A stretch of 64,000 nt of DNA from Pyrenochaeta sp. MPI-SDFR-AT-0127. Taxonomy: Eukaryota > Ascomycota > Dothideomycetes > Pleosporales > Cucurbitariaceae. Under the pieces are notes generated by a model, which did not search any database, had not been told where the DNA came from, and saw nothing but the letters and a program-made list of their open reading frames with translations. Made by a program: the position numbers and the translations under genes. The stretch covers positions 62,001-126,000 of the forward strand of contig JAGTJM010000048.1 in assembly GCA_020747015.1 (NCBI GenBank), in the 5' to 3' direction. Position 1 is the stretch's first letter; the number at the start of each line of letters is the position of its first letter. This document shows, one piece after another, positions 48,652 through 59,367 of the stretch.

Positions 48652-50666
48652 TCAACCATTGCCGCCCCAAACATTCACGAGGTCGTCCAGGATTGATTTT
48701 GATGGAAATTTGCTAACAGTTAGAATCTTGTCTAAAATTTCGAGGATTTCTCTTTGTCTTTCCTGCGTCTCAGCACAGAGAGCAGCTGCATTCTTGTCAA
48801 ACCTGTATATTGATGAATATGGGTTATCGCACTCACCTGCATATACAGCCTGGAAGCTGACAAACGCACTCGGAAGGTTCTGCGACTGTTGGGCCACGGC
48901 GATACCACAAATAGTCGAAGTGCTCTCGCGTAGTAATTTGAACCGAGTCTGATACATATTAAGCCCACCAGTTGACGGCTGGTTCAAGATCATGATGATT
49001 CTTGCAAAATGGTATGTCTGTATAGCAGCAGCATGCGCTGGAGGATGGATCCAAATGGGTACTACTTGCTGTGCCTCCAATGTCGAGCTTGGTGAAGACT
49101 GCGCTATTGTGACGGGTATGGGCTCGAAAGACGCAGGCAGAAGTCGTTTCCAAGCATCGAGCATTCGCATTAAAGTGTCTCCTGCTTCGATATACCCAGC
49201 AATATCACCTTCCTTAGGGGTGGCCGCAAATTGTACGCACTTGGCGGCGATATAAATGATCCTTGTGGCCAATCCATCCGATGTCAATTCAGACATAGGT
49301 ACTTTGGGCTGATGTATCGTCAATGCGGGACGGCCTGTGCGAAATGCGGCCCAAATATCCTGACGAAGCCAGGCCCACCAGACTGCACGTTGCAATCCAT
49401 GTGAAGATTCTCCACTGGTGTCCGAGTTACGCTGTATCCAGAAAGCTCCCCTAAGGTGGCGGTCCCAGTTGCTATGATCAGAACTACTTATTGTGCCGAA
49501 CATCTCATACGTGCTGATCATGATGGCAGTCGAAAGAATCTCATGGGAGGTCGTGTACGACTGGTAGAGCAGGTTTTGAGACAAATAATGTAAAGTCTCA
49601 TAGTAGTACTGCTCCGCGATCCTGCTTGTGCTTGGCGGAAGACTGAATGTTGATGCTGGTGTGCTAGGAGGTATCGGAGACACGAATTCATTGCTAGGCT
49701 CCTGTGGCAGGTATATGGCCATATGGCATGCGCCTACAGCAAGAAGCGACTTCAATAGGCCGACATTGCGCAGGGCAAGGTGTGGGATGACAGTAGCAAA
49801 GTGTCGGGCAGGATCGAACAAATCCAGAATGGGTGCAACCACATTGACAAAGTATTCGAAGTAGACAAGCTCCTCCCGTTTCAGTTCTATCCTGGTAATG
49901 GTATTCCAAGGCTGGGTAGGGAGGAGCTGACTGTTCACCGCCTGGCTACTCTCACCGGCGAATGAGTCATCACCCATCCCTGGAGCGAGTGATTGCTGTG
50001 GGCTTTGTCTCCTTGACAGACTGGTGATGTCAAAATTCCAGCGGCTACTGTGTGTCTGCCCCTGTATGTTGCTAATAGCGTCTTCGGCAAGCAGATCGTA
50101 CCACTCAACTGGGCCAAAATTGGGCGCTAATATATCGTCAAATGAGAACAAGCTGTCGTCGAGAAAAAAAGTGTCATCTGGGATCACATCACTGGGCACT
50201 TCTTGCTGCGCGACAGGGAAAGGGACCCATGACTGGATAGGGTCGACAGTCTCCGACCTCAAGCCAGTAGTGGTCGCCGGGAGGCCGATAACCTCGGGCT
50301 CGCTCATGGTTGATGCATCATCAATGGTAGCTGTTGTCTCACTGACTTTGCGAGCACTCAATGTTCGCGGCCGTCGAGGAGTTGTCGCCTTGTCAACATA
50401 AACGCACTCGCGTTCTACTCTCTCGCAGTTTTTGCAGCTGGGACGAATCTCGTCGCACTTGACGCGCCTCTTGCGGCATGTTAAGCTGGTGCATGTCAGT
50501 CAGTCGTGAGCATAGTCCATATAATGTTGCAGTGCTCGAGTTACTCGTGGTGCATTCCTCGAAACACACGGCGGTAACTAACAACATGAAAGTTGTCTTC
50601 AGCCTCGTCTTCCAAGAAAACTCACCAGCCTGTCGAGGTTCTCAAACCACGTGATTTGGAAGGCAT
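48652..50666 (-). CDS. Zn2Cys6 fungal transcription factor
   Basis: Two exons (50666-50626, 50485-48652) give 624 residues. The zinc cluster is split by a 140-nt intron: STG-C-LTCRKRRVKCDE..CKNCERVEREC, with Cys 14, 17, 24, 31, 34 and 41. An unspliced reading from Met 50361 would lack the DNA-binding domain. After an acidic, hydrophobic stretch (FFLDDSLFSFDDIL) that could activate transcription, the fungal-specific domain follows (EYFVNVVAPILDLFDPARHF; LLKSLLAVGACHMA; ISTYEMFG..WDRHLRGAFWI; WWAWLRQDIWAAF). Its position beside a transketolase suggests control of it, but this is context only. Near 48815 a possible further donor/acceptor pair was rejected because removing it breaks the frame. 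Confidence 0.88.
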
Positions 50667-51310
50667 TGCGACAAAATGTGGGGAAAGGTTTGAAGGAATC
50701 AGGATCGTCTCGTCTCGACGCGAGCGGCGTCGCTTGGGTCAAATATAAAGCACCGACAGCGAAAAAGTCTCCGCAGTTCCGTGCAGACTAGGCTGACCCA
50801 TTGAACCGAACGAATCCGGACTGACTCGCGTTGAAGCGGAGAGGTCCTTCAAACGAGCGGCTAGAAAGGCACGATCGTGACGAGCACGAGAAGCTGGGGT
50901 AATGAGGATGCGATGGAGCTGATCGCATGACGTAAGCAGGTGCAGGCGACCTTAGCTCGTCTAGTGGCCGTCATCTTGACCTCGCTCAATGTTGTGCTGT
51001 CACTATCCTTTGGTTCTTTCCAGGAAGTCATTGTGCTCGAATTCCTCGTCCAGATTCGTCCCTTAAGACCACCCACGTGCCAGCCCAGCCAAATCTTGGT
51101 TTAAATGCTTTCCGCATAGATTTCGACACGCAAATATCTTGCTGCCTGCCAGGAGAGATGGCACACTTGATGTGAACGTTCCACGGCGAGCGCAAAGCTG
51201 CGGATTCTCAATTGTCTACTCCAGTTTAATATTTATCTCTTTTACATGGACAGTATCAATTTTCCCAACTTTCCAATGCCAGTTTTCTCCCGCCCATGTT
51301 CTATGTCCTT
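50667..51310. other. Intergenic region
   Basis: 644 bases upstream of the Zn2Cys6 gene and downstream of the DUF300 gene (all minus strand). No supported gene. Confidence 0.45.
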
Positions 51311-52691
51311 CTAAGCCGTCTTCCTTTTCTTGTCCTTACGATTCTTACTCCCGGTACGTCCAGAATCAGAACGTGTTTCGGTACGGATTTTGAAAAGTGG
51401 CTTCTTAGTGGAGTTTTTGTCTCGCTCTGGTAATGGTTCGGATTGGTATGATGGGTCATCCTTCCGGAACCGCACACCATGTACTAGCCAACGGACACCA
51501 CGGGCAGCAGCTTTGGCGTAGTCCCACGGGTAGATTGCCTCGAGGATGGCTTCATTCGGACCGCAAGCGTAGTACTGCTTTGGATGTCTGGCTAAGCTCG
51601 TAATATCGTAAGGCTTCCAAGGAAATGCCCTGCGGTGCAACAATGCGAAGAACGCCATCTCGACACAGGTGAGTATACAAGGAATGCCAATTCGTAGATC
51701 CGGCCCTGCAACCAATTTGTTGGGCTTCAGCGGCCCATTTTCAGTTGTGAGAAGCGCAATGAGGAAGTTTTGCCAGAAGCAGAGAAAGATGACGAGCTTG
51801 ATGCTGAGTATCTTAAGGAAAGGACGGTGCTCCCCCAGGTCCTCCTTGAGCTGAATATAGAATTGTACGAGACAATACATGGCGATAGTGACGGAGATGC
51901 CTTCGAAGCCGGATACCCAGAGAGACGCAAACTGAGGGTGTTTAGAGCTTTGGCAGTATTTGCCTTGTGATTGAGAGATGACAGCCACAATGGTGAACAG
52001 AAGGCGAACGATACAATACTGATATACTCCGACATATATGATCTGTTTATCGTCAACAACAGTGCGAATTATGCAGAGAATCGATCCGTACGTTGAACCA
52101 CGTCAACCCACTCCGAGGCTTCCTCAAACATCCCTTGTCCTCACCTCCCGTGAGCTTCTGCAACCAGTTCAGGGGCCAAGCCCAGTTCTTCGGTCTCACA
52201 TTCCTGAGGTAGGCCTTCTGCTCGTGCAAAGTCGGGGCAACGTAGTGGCATAACAGCGTGAAGAAGCTTGCGATGGCATAAGCTTCATAGCAGCCTCGGA
52301 CGAGCTCCCAATAAACCGAGTTCCGGTAGAAGACATAGCCAAGGAAAGAAGTAAAGGCATTAATTGGAATTATCGCGAGTATTCGGATAATGTACTTTTG
52401 CTCGTAAGGCCGCAGGTAGTGCAATGCATGCTGGAAGATGTGCCAGACGGATATCGCAATGGCGACGCAGGAGAAACCACAGCACAGGTTGAGTGCGAGG
52501 AGGTGGAAAGTTATTTCTTTGGCTAGTGCGTCCTCAAGGATGAGTTCGCGCTCGAATCGCTCGCTTTCGCATTTTATGACCATGATGGCGTTGTTGGGTA
52601 CGAGTGTGACTGTCAAGTAAGGTATTCTGGTCTCATAGGTGAGACTCGCACTTACTCTCACTTGGACAGGAGCGCTCTGTAGTATATCCAA
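51311..52691 (-). CDS. DUF300 / TMEM184 (organic solute transporter alpha-like) membrane protein
   Basis: Two exons (52691-52092, 52042-51311) give 443 residues. The first exon holds LLALNLCCGFSCVAIAISVWHIFQHALHYLRPYEQKYIIRIL, then PINAFTSFLGYVFYRNSVYW and YEAYAIASFFTLLCHYV, the core of this seven-helix family. The 49-nt intron joins TWFN-IIYVGVYQYCIVRLLFTIVAVISQSQGKY. The second exon gives the remaining helices (FEGISVTIAMYCLVQFY; FLKILSIKLVIFLCFWQNFLIALL) and a basic tail (KNRKDKKRKTA). Family members act in endomembrane or vacuolar systems; the transported molecule is not known here. The N-terminus is uncertain: the first 36 residues are not convincing, and Met 52583 just before the first helix is an alternative. 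Confidence 0.82.
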
Positions 52692-52990
52692 GAGCTACTA
52701 GGTAGTGAGTAAGAGCGATGGCGCTAGTTGCACTCTCTATTGACAAGAGGCAATTGGCATGGGACATTGGCGACTCCCAACCAGAGACCTTTACGGTGAG
52801 TCAGTTGACATTCAAGTCAAGTAAGTCCCTTGCAATTCTATTTGAGTGTAAACAAGCTCTGATTGTTTGAATATATATACTGAAGTTTAAAGACTGTTAT
52901 TCACAAGAAGTTTTGAAAGTACCCTCGTCCCACATCACCCGTTTCGTCCGATAAATTTCACTCGCACTGCCTCTTCAATTTCGAAGCCAT

Positions 52991-53992
52991 TTACCATTTA
53001 CGGTTGGCCTTGAGGTTCCTCCACCAGTCACGCGCCATCCAGGCATCGAACTCGGTGATCTGCGTTGCGCTGCCAGCAAGCATGATGAAGTTCGACACAC
53101 CGCTTGGGGTCCAGTCATAGAAGTCGTCGAGCGCGAAGGTGTGGCCAATCTCGTGGAGCACAATGTGGATGTTCTCCGTGTTGATGTTCTGCATGAAGTA
53201 TTCCTGTGCGACGCGCTGGCCCCAGTCACCACCGGCACCGCCGCCGAAGCCGGGTGTGAGCCAGAGGGATTGGTCTGTTACGTTGATCAGTCAAAGCTGT
53301 AAGGATAGTAAGGATCAGAACACGGGGTCCTTACCGTAGTGGCGAGCAGCGCCTCCCTTGCATCCACTGTAGTTGTTGTCCTGGTGGAAGAATCGTCCAC
53401 AGGACTCGGCACACTGAGGGATACCGCCTCCATCCTTGTCAGTGTAGACATCAATCTTGCTGACATCACCCTGGAGAATGGACTTGTCATTGACCGCCCA
53501 GCCGACGACGTTAACATCGACCGTCTTGTATGGCCATCCCTCGAAGCCAGCAAGGATCGCGATCCACTTGTTGAACTGTTTGCGGATCGCAGTCTCAACC
53601 TGAGTACGCTGGGCTTCAGAGACCTTTGCGGAACCTTCCCAGCGGACACAGTAGTTGATCTTGCCCTTGGCGGCCATGACTTGGTCGTAGCCGTAGTTCT
53701 TAAAGGCAAAGGGGTTGCCATTGTTGTATGTCTGCATCTGATGGTCCCACACCTGCTTAAGCGGAGTAACGAGGTTGGAAGGAGGGTTCCAAGTTGTCTG
53801 GCCCAAGTCACGCTTGGAACCCGCCGGGGTAACGTTGTCCCAGGCATTGCTGTCGTTGAAAGTGAACTCGTCGAACTTGCAGACAGGCTGGGGATCGGCA
53901 GCACGGCGGTTGATGTGGTGGTGTACATCAACGGGAATAGCACCAGCGAAAGAGGTGGCCGCAAGGGCAGAGAGTGCGAGGGAGTACTTCAT
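52991..53992 (-). CDS. Secreted HEXXH metalloprotease-like protein
   Basis: Two exons (53992-53335, 53274-52991) give 313 residues. A signal peptide is clear (MKYSLALSALAATSFAGA). The zinc motif HEIGHTFALDDFYDW near residue 250 has two His ligands, the catalytic Glu and a following Asp-rich segment; the exact third ligand cannot be set by eye. Paired cysteines occur before it (CAESC.., GCKGG). The 60-nt intron joins ARHY-DQSLWLTPGFGGGAGG. Homologues are found as small secreted fungal proteins of unclear substrate; a role in nutrition or host contact is inference. An antisense frame of 229 codons lies opposite exon 1 but is a codon-bias shadow. Confidence 0.87.
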
Positions 53993-55387
53993 CTTGAAGA
54001 TATGGATATGTCAACGAGTGTGTTTTGAAATGAATGAATTGATGCACAGCACCAAGATATAAAGAATGGGAGGGCTCGAAAGCTCGACAGTAAACTAGCA
54101 CAAACGAAGGAAGTGTGAAGGTTGATGGTCTTCTACAGGATTGATATTGAGGTGCATTGAATATTATATAGCGATGTTACCTGCGGCTCCTAGTTCCCTG
54201 GTCGCATGTTTTTTCCGCCTACTACTTCCCTGCTCACTCCATACTCATTCTATTTGTTTCTTGCGGCTTGTTTGAAGGGGAGGTAGCGGGTCTTGGTAGT
54301 ATCCAAACGAGACTTGGCAACGGAGAATTAGCCTTCTAGGTTAGATGAAGGCGGAGATTTTGGGTTATGCGAGACCTCGTGGCGGAATTGCTTGTTACCA
54401 ATTGGTATGCACCCCGCAATCTTGCTAAATTATCCGCCAGCCTTGCGACGTCTTATATTGACCTGCCGGCTATCCAAACCGTTCTCTCCTTCCAAAACTA
54501 GACGTCGGCGGTATTTGTTTGGCGGAAGAGATGGCAATTGACCCCTGGTGTAGATCAAACTGTGAAACTTCTGTAAGGCGCCAACGACCCACCTGTCAGC
54601 CCTGGTAGCGCTCGGTTTTTCCACGGCATCGCTCGATCATTGTCATGACTCAAAATGATCTAGGTATGACAGTCATTCCTGTGCGCACTCCGCATTAGGT
54701 AGGTAGGTTGATCTCTATTCTAGACTGTGCTTCGAAAGGAGGAAGTTCGATCCGGCACTATGGAACAACTCGGCAAGCAAGCGGCAGACAACACGGGACA
54801 CATGAGACAAGATCATTCGAATGGTCTTAAATAGACCAAGTGCCACTCAACGTTGATAGTGCGCTATGGCCGTGCGGGACGAAAGTCGGGCATTTCCCCG
54901 ATGTCAATAGTCCGAGTTCATGATTGTGCTTCTCGCACTGCTCAACTACAAGAATCCATATGTTTATTTTGATTGACCCTACATCACATCATATATTTGA
55001 GACATTTGTGAACACATGCAATTCTATGGCTTATGGGCTACTGTGTCTAAGAGGTGCAAAAAAAAGCGGGTTGCCATGTTTAGCCAATGCCTAGATCGTA
55101 TAGAATGTTCGATGCGGTGAGCCCTGCTCACAACGTGAATCATGACATCGGCTCCGAACATGCACTAGGCTAGATGAGAACGTCTCAGTACGAGAGGAGG
55201 ACTAAAGGGGAAAAAAATTGAGCTTGACCTGCTGGGTTTGGGAACCTGAAGGGATATACGAAGCGCAGTACTCATATCAAAATGTTGGTTCAATAGCTTT
55301 TATCTACATGCATACTCAATATGCAAGGATATACAAGAATCAAGAGGTGAAAGGCATCCACGCAGGCAAGGCTTATACCAAACACAT
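53993..55387. other. Intergenic region, 1.4 kb
   Basis: Lies between the metalloprotease promoter and the 3' end of the Acinus-like gene. No supported gene. A 14-nt match to the universal sarcin-ricin loop of large-subunit rRNA (TCAGTACGAGAGGA) occurs near 55186-55199 without surrounding rRNA similarity. Confidence 0.45.
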
Positions 55388-57427
55388 TCAGCCTCTCCAC
55401 CCGTCCCCTCCACGTCCTCTGTATCCACCGCCGCCTCCCCTTCCCCTATAACCTCCTCTACCTCCACCTCGGCCCCCTCTATAGCCTTCGCTCCATGGGC
55501 CCCTGTCTTCGCCCACTTCGACGATTCTATTTTCATCGTCAAAGCTGTACTTGTATTTCATTTCTGTCTTGATACCTCTTCCTTTCCTTGTCTCACCAGG
55601 AGCCCAGTACCTACTTGTCTCAGAGTCTAGCTCTTTCAGCCGTGCTTCTGAGATATCATCTGATACAGGAAGGTAGAATAACTGTGGTTTGGCAGCTGTG
55701 GAGCGGAAGAGCTCATCCAACGTTTTGAATGATGCTTCTATGTCTTGACGTGCGTCTTTTGATGGTGCGGCAGATGTGGAGGATGTGGTAGGGTGTAGTT
55801 GTGTAGACGGTCGGCGAACGTCGATGCTCGCTCGCGGACCACGGGGTGCGTTAGACGGAGCGTTTGATCCTACTTCTTGGAAGACTGCTACTATCGAACC
55901 ATCACTTGATTCGGGGTACACCACTTCAAAGCGCTTTGGCGGCATAGAGCGGCCGGTACCTCGCGCCTCTTTTTCAGCGACTATCGCATCTTCTTCTTCT
56001 TTGATCCAGTCATCTACATGGTCATCAGGAATAAAGTCTACCCAAAGCTCTTTCCTATTTCCCTCTGGTGGCCATATCGAGCCGTGTAACGATGCTCGTA
56101 CCCGTGATGCCGCAGTTGTGCTGGTGAAAGACACCATGGCGTGAGTTTTCATCGCATCGAGGAAAAGCGACTTTACAATAGTCGAATCTGGCGAACTAGA
56201 TGGCGGTGTTGCAAGAGAGACAAGGTGTGCGCGAAGTGGTTCTGGACGTAGAGGTCGCATGAAGTTGCGGATATACAGCGCAGCTGTTACTGGATGTAGA
56301 GCAGGCACGGTCGGTCGGTCGTCTGTTATCGCGTCCAAAGGATTGTCCTCTGCGCTCGGCTTAATAAGATCCCTATACCGGGCAATCTTCTCTTTTTTCT
56401 CGCGCTTGGTGTCTGGTTCTGCCGAGTCCACCTCTTCAGGGCGCCTCTGCTCCATGACTACATCTTCGTCTTCCTTTAGGAAAACCTCTGGCGCAGGTTC
56501 GTGACTCGGCCTATGCTTCTTCGCTCTGATGTCTTGAGAGGGCAACTCTGGTGTAGCACTCCGCCGCTTGCGCTTCTTTGAGTCAGCCTCAAACTCTTCA
56601 GTGTTAAGTCTCGATGTTTCAGCAGTCGATCGCTCTGGTATGGGAAGTAATTCCGCCTTTTCAACCGACAGCTCTTCGGTCAGTGCCGGGGACTGTGCAT
56701 TGTCTTCGATGGCCGAGTATGCGTGCCCCTTTGGTGCCTTTGGCTCTGATTGCGCAAATCGCAGTGCTTCTGCAGCCGGCCCATGTGCGTCTGGTAATTC
56801 ATCGTCTGCGAGCTCCTCCTTCTTGTCGCCTTCAACCTCCTCATCTGCAGGTTCAGTGACCGTAGGTCCAATTATTTCTTCAGAGTCTGCTGGCGGCGCA
56901 GTAAACACCTCTGTAGGCTGTACTGCGCCGGGCTCCTTCTCTGCTGTGGTATCTTCTGCTGGGCGTTCGGTCGCCTTGATCGGATCTGGTGGGGGCACAT
57001 CGCTGTCTATATGCGAGATGGTCTCAGGTAAGGGATCTAAAGTCGACGCAGGCAGGGGAAGTGGTGCTGGTTCTGTTCCGCCAGGGGAATGCGCCTGTGA
57101 TTCTATGTTCCAATTAGCTTTCAACTCCATGATGACTCGCATCGCGCACCTACCTCCAGCAGCTGCAATCACAGGACCAGGTGCCTCTGGCTTCGCTGAT
57201 GTATCGTCGTCTCCAACCTCTTGCTCCACCTGCTCCACTGGGCTCGGCGGCGCGTCCACACTCTCATCGCTGGCTTCTGGTGCCTCTGAAGCTGCGCTAT
57301 TCGCCGCATCCGCCTCTTCCAGCTTTTCAATAATCTGCGCCTTCCTCTGAAGCCCCGTGCTCGGTATTGATCTGTCCTTGAGCAGCTGTCGCAGCTGTGC
57401 GACGGTTTGTTTGCTATAATCGACCAT
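55388..57427 (-). CDS. Acinus-like SAP/RRM splicing factor
   Basis: Two exons (57427-57154, 57102-55388) give 662 residues; a 51-nt intron is frame-neutral, so the reading stays open if it is kept (679 residues). The N-terminus is a SAP DNA-binding domain (VAQLRQLLKDRSIPSTGLQRKAQIIEKL). A long Glu/Pro/Ala-rich linker with basic KKRKRR and KKHRP signals follows. Then comes an RRM-like fold (ALYIRNFMRPLRPEPLRAHL..SLFLDAMKTHAMVSF..ALHGSIWP), the RNPS1-SAP18-binding type motif (LDELFRSTAAKPQLFYLPVS), and an RGG tail. This order matches animal Acinus, part of the ASAP complex at the exon junction. A role in mRNA processing in the nucleus follows from the family. Evidence for splicing: GTAGGT donor, GCTAAT branch, ATAG acceptor. 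Confidence 0.87.
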   Translation of the reverse strand: MVDYSKQTVAQLRQLLKDRSIPSTGLQRKAQIIEKLEEADAANSAASEAPEASDESVDAPPSPVEQVEQEVGDDDTSAKPEAPGPVIAAAGGRCAMRVIMELKANWNIESQAHSPGGTEPAPLPLPASTLDPLPETISHIDSDVPPPDPIKATERPAEDTTAEKEPGAVQPTEVFTAPPADSEEIIGPTVTEPADEEVEGDKKEELADDELPDAHGPAAEALRFAQSEPKAPKGHAYSAIEDNAQSPALTEELSVEKAELLPIPERSTAETSRLNTEEFEADSKKRKRRSATPELPSQDIRAKKHRPSHEPAPEVFLKEDEDVVMEQRRPEEVDSAEPDTKREKKEKIARYRDLIKPSAEDNPLDAITDDRPTVPALHPVTAALYIRNFMRPLRPEPLRAHLVSLATPPSSSPDSTIVKSLFLDAMKTHAMVSFTSTTAASRVRASLHGSIWPPEGNRKELWVDFIPDDHVDDWIKEEEDAIVAEKEARGTGRSMPPKRFEVVYPESSDGSIVAVFQEVGSNAPSNAPRGPRASIDVRRPSTQLHPTTSSTSAAPSKDARQDIEASFKTLDELFRSTAAKPQLFYLPVSDDISEARLKELDSETSRYWAPGETRKGRGIKTEMKYKYSFDDENRIVEVGEDRGPWSEGYRGGRGGGRGGYRGRGGGGGYRGRGGDGWRG

Positions 57428-58107
57428 GGTGTGTCGCGAGCCTCAATTCTGGTGAATATTGCTGAAATTGGGTCGCATTGCCTGTCCAGGGCGATGGCAG
57501 AATTGAATGCTCTTAAAATATGGTGCTTAAAGAGTGTGGGTGAAGAATGCAAGGCTGGGCCGGCTGCAAATGTCACGCTTTCGTCCAAGAAGTTCGCACG
57601 CGTCGTTCCGACAAGGAACGCTAACGACTTGGGCTGCATCAGCGGCTCCGTGCGCCACGTGTGGAGAAAACGGCATCCATTGCCGCGAGCTAGATCTGCA
57701 GCTCCAAGACTTCACCTCGTTCGCCGGGATCTTGGTCTACTTGGTGAGGAATCGCAAAGCGAAAGCTATTGGATCTGGAAAGACTTTAATCCGCTCTTTG
57801 TCATAGGCATGGTAAATCTCCATTCCACCATCTGCCTTCAGTGATGAAGGCCTCGGTGCATCTATGGGTAACTTGGCCCTCAGATTACATTTCTCTTCTG
57901 TATTCACTACTCAGGTTGTATTTCGCTCTGGTCAAAGCGCGAATATAATCATTGATAATGGATAAGCTAAAGTTATGTTGAACATTGCAATAGGAATTAG
58001 ACTATCTACGCTTATGAAAGGCGATCATATACAAAGGAGACGCAAAAACCCGTAGGCTCAAGCTCGAATGCAGGCAAGAAATGAATACAAGGTCAAGCGG
58101 ACCTCCC
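57428..58107. other. Intergenic region
   Basis: 680 bases between minus-strand genes. The plus-strand frame 57407-57844 (145 codons) overlaps the Acinus start and several other frames; no family signature, not called. Confidence 0.45.
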
Positions 58108-59367
58108 TTAGATTGCAGACTCCTCTGCTGTCCACTTGAACTCCTTCTTGACGCTATCACCAGTTGCTATTCCTACACCACTCATCGCCAGCAAGAAATC
58201 CCGTCCCTTCATCAACCACACAAAGAAACTTGGAAAGCGCCAGCCCATGACGGCTCCAACACCGCCTCCCGTTCCAATGGGCACAATTTGGCCACCCCGT
58301 GGATCTAACTTGTAGATCCTATCCTTGCCCTTTGGCTTCGCATCGGGAAGTAGTGCATTGAAGGATATCAGGTCCCGTTTGATGTTGGTAACGAGAGCGG
58401 GCAGTGCGCCGAGAATGTCCCAGACGTTGTTGCGAGAGTATGATCCTATGTCACCAAAGGCATAGACACGAGGACCAGCAGAATCGACACGCAGAGTTTC
58501 GCCGTTGGTAATCAGATAGCCCTTCTCGTTGAGCAACTCCTTGGGCAGCCATGAAGAGTTTGGCTCCACACCATATGCAGGGACGTAAAAGTCCGTCTCG
58601 AGCGTTTCTCCGTTACCAAGTGTTACGATTGTAGTTCCGTTCTTTGAGTCGGATGTGCCAGTCACGCGAGAATTGTAGACTACGTCGACACCCACTGCGT
58701 TGAGTTTCTGTTCGGCTGTTTTACCTATCGCAGCAGGAAGAGCGGGGAGGAGCTGCTTGTCCGCAGTGATGAGAGTGATTTTCAGTTTGCGCTCGGGCTT
58801 GCTGAACCAGCCTGGCTTCCCATTACGGTGTTCGCCAACTTCTCCAGCGAATTCAACGGCTGTTGGGCCACCGCCGACGATGACAATGTTCTTAGAGGAC
58901 TGCACCTTCTCGTTGGTAAATTTGATAGAATCCAGAGTGTCTTGAATGGCGGTGCTCGCGGAGAAAGCAGGGTGGTAGGTTCTGCTGCCCGTCGCAATAA
59001 CAAGGGCGTGATAGGAAAGGCGTTGTTCTTCAAGGTTCTTGCCACTCTGATAGGACACTGTTCTTGCTGAGACGTCCAGGCCAGTAGCCGACGCTTCGAT
59101 GAAGGTGAAGTCGTTTGATGAGTATTGTTTGAAATTCTCATGAAGATCCATGGTGATCTTTTCAGCAGCCATGCGGGTTGTTGAAGCTGCAACGCGCGGC
59201 GATGCAATCCTGAAGTAATACTTCGCCGATGGCGCTATGGTATAGACATGGTATGTGGCATCCTTCTTGGCTTTGAGCGCTGGCAAAATATGCTTGAGAA
59301 TATAATGAGTGGTTTGAAGACCTGCGGCAGATGCGCCGAGGATCACGATGTTGCGCTGCTCTGCCAT
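58108..59367 (-). CDS. AMID/AIF2-like FAD-dependent NAD(P)H oxidoreductase
   Basis: Single exon, 419 residues from the chosen start MAEQRNIVILGASAAGLQ (Met 59397 adds ten unlikely residues). Two dinucleotide-binding loops are visible: IVILGASAAGLQ for FAD near residue 6 and IVIVGGGPTAVEFAGE for NAD(P)H near residue 158. ALVIATGSRTY and VYAFGDIGSY complete the FAD pattern of class II pyridine nucleotide-disulfide reductases. A hydrophobic stretch near the C-terminus (PSFFVWLMKGRDFLL) is typical of AMID/FSP1 relatives, which attach to membranes. The redox partner is not evident. Confidence 0.88.
   Translation of the reverse strand: MAEQRNIVILGASAAGLQTTHYILKHILPALKAKKDATYHVYTIAPSAKYYFRIASPRVAASTTRMAAEKITMDLHENFKQYSSNDFTFIEASATGLDVSARTVSYQSGKNLEEQRLSYHALVIATGSRTYHPAFSASTAIQDTLDSIKFTNEKVQSSKNIVIVGGGPTAVEFAGEVGEHRNGKPGWFSKPERKLKITLITADKQLLPALPAAIGKTAEQKLNAVGVDVVYNSRVTGTSDSKNGTTIVTLGNGETLETDFYVPAYGVEPNSSWLPKELLNEKGYLITNGETLRVDSAGPRVYAFGDIGSYSRNNVWDILGALPALVTNIKRDLISFNALLPDAKPKGKDRIYKLDPRGGQIVPIGTGGGVGAVMGWRFPSFFVWLMKGRDFLLAMSGVGIATGDSVKKEFKWTAEESAI

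Noticed and set aside
48805..48845. Possible 34-nt intron near the 3' end of the Zn2Cys6 gene
   Set aside because: Removing it shifts the frame away from a plausible C-terminus, and the length is below usual introns.
53339..54028. 229-codon plus-strand frame opposite the metalloprotease
   Set aside because: Exactly antisense to a well-supported spliced gene with signal peptide and HEXXH motif; composition is that of a codon-bias shadow with no domain.
54740..54770. GTTCGATCC, resembling a tRNA B-box
   Set aside because: No T-stem pairing and no A-box or acceptor stem at the right distance.
55186..55199. 14-nt match to the sarcin-ricin loop of large-subunit rRNA
   Set aside because: The match does not extend into flanking rRNA sequence on either side; probably chance.
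56568..57350. 260-codon Ser/Ala-rich plus-strand frame
   Set aside because: Antisense to the Glu/Pro/Ala-rich linker of the Acinus-like gene; low complexity explains the open frame.
57407..57844. 145-codon plus-strand frame
   Set aside because: Overlaps the Acinus start and two other open frames; no domain, no splice support.
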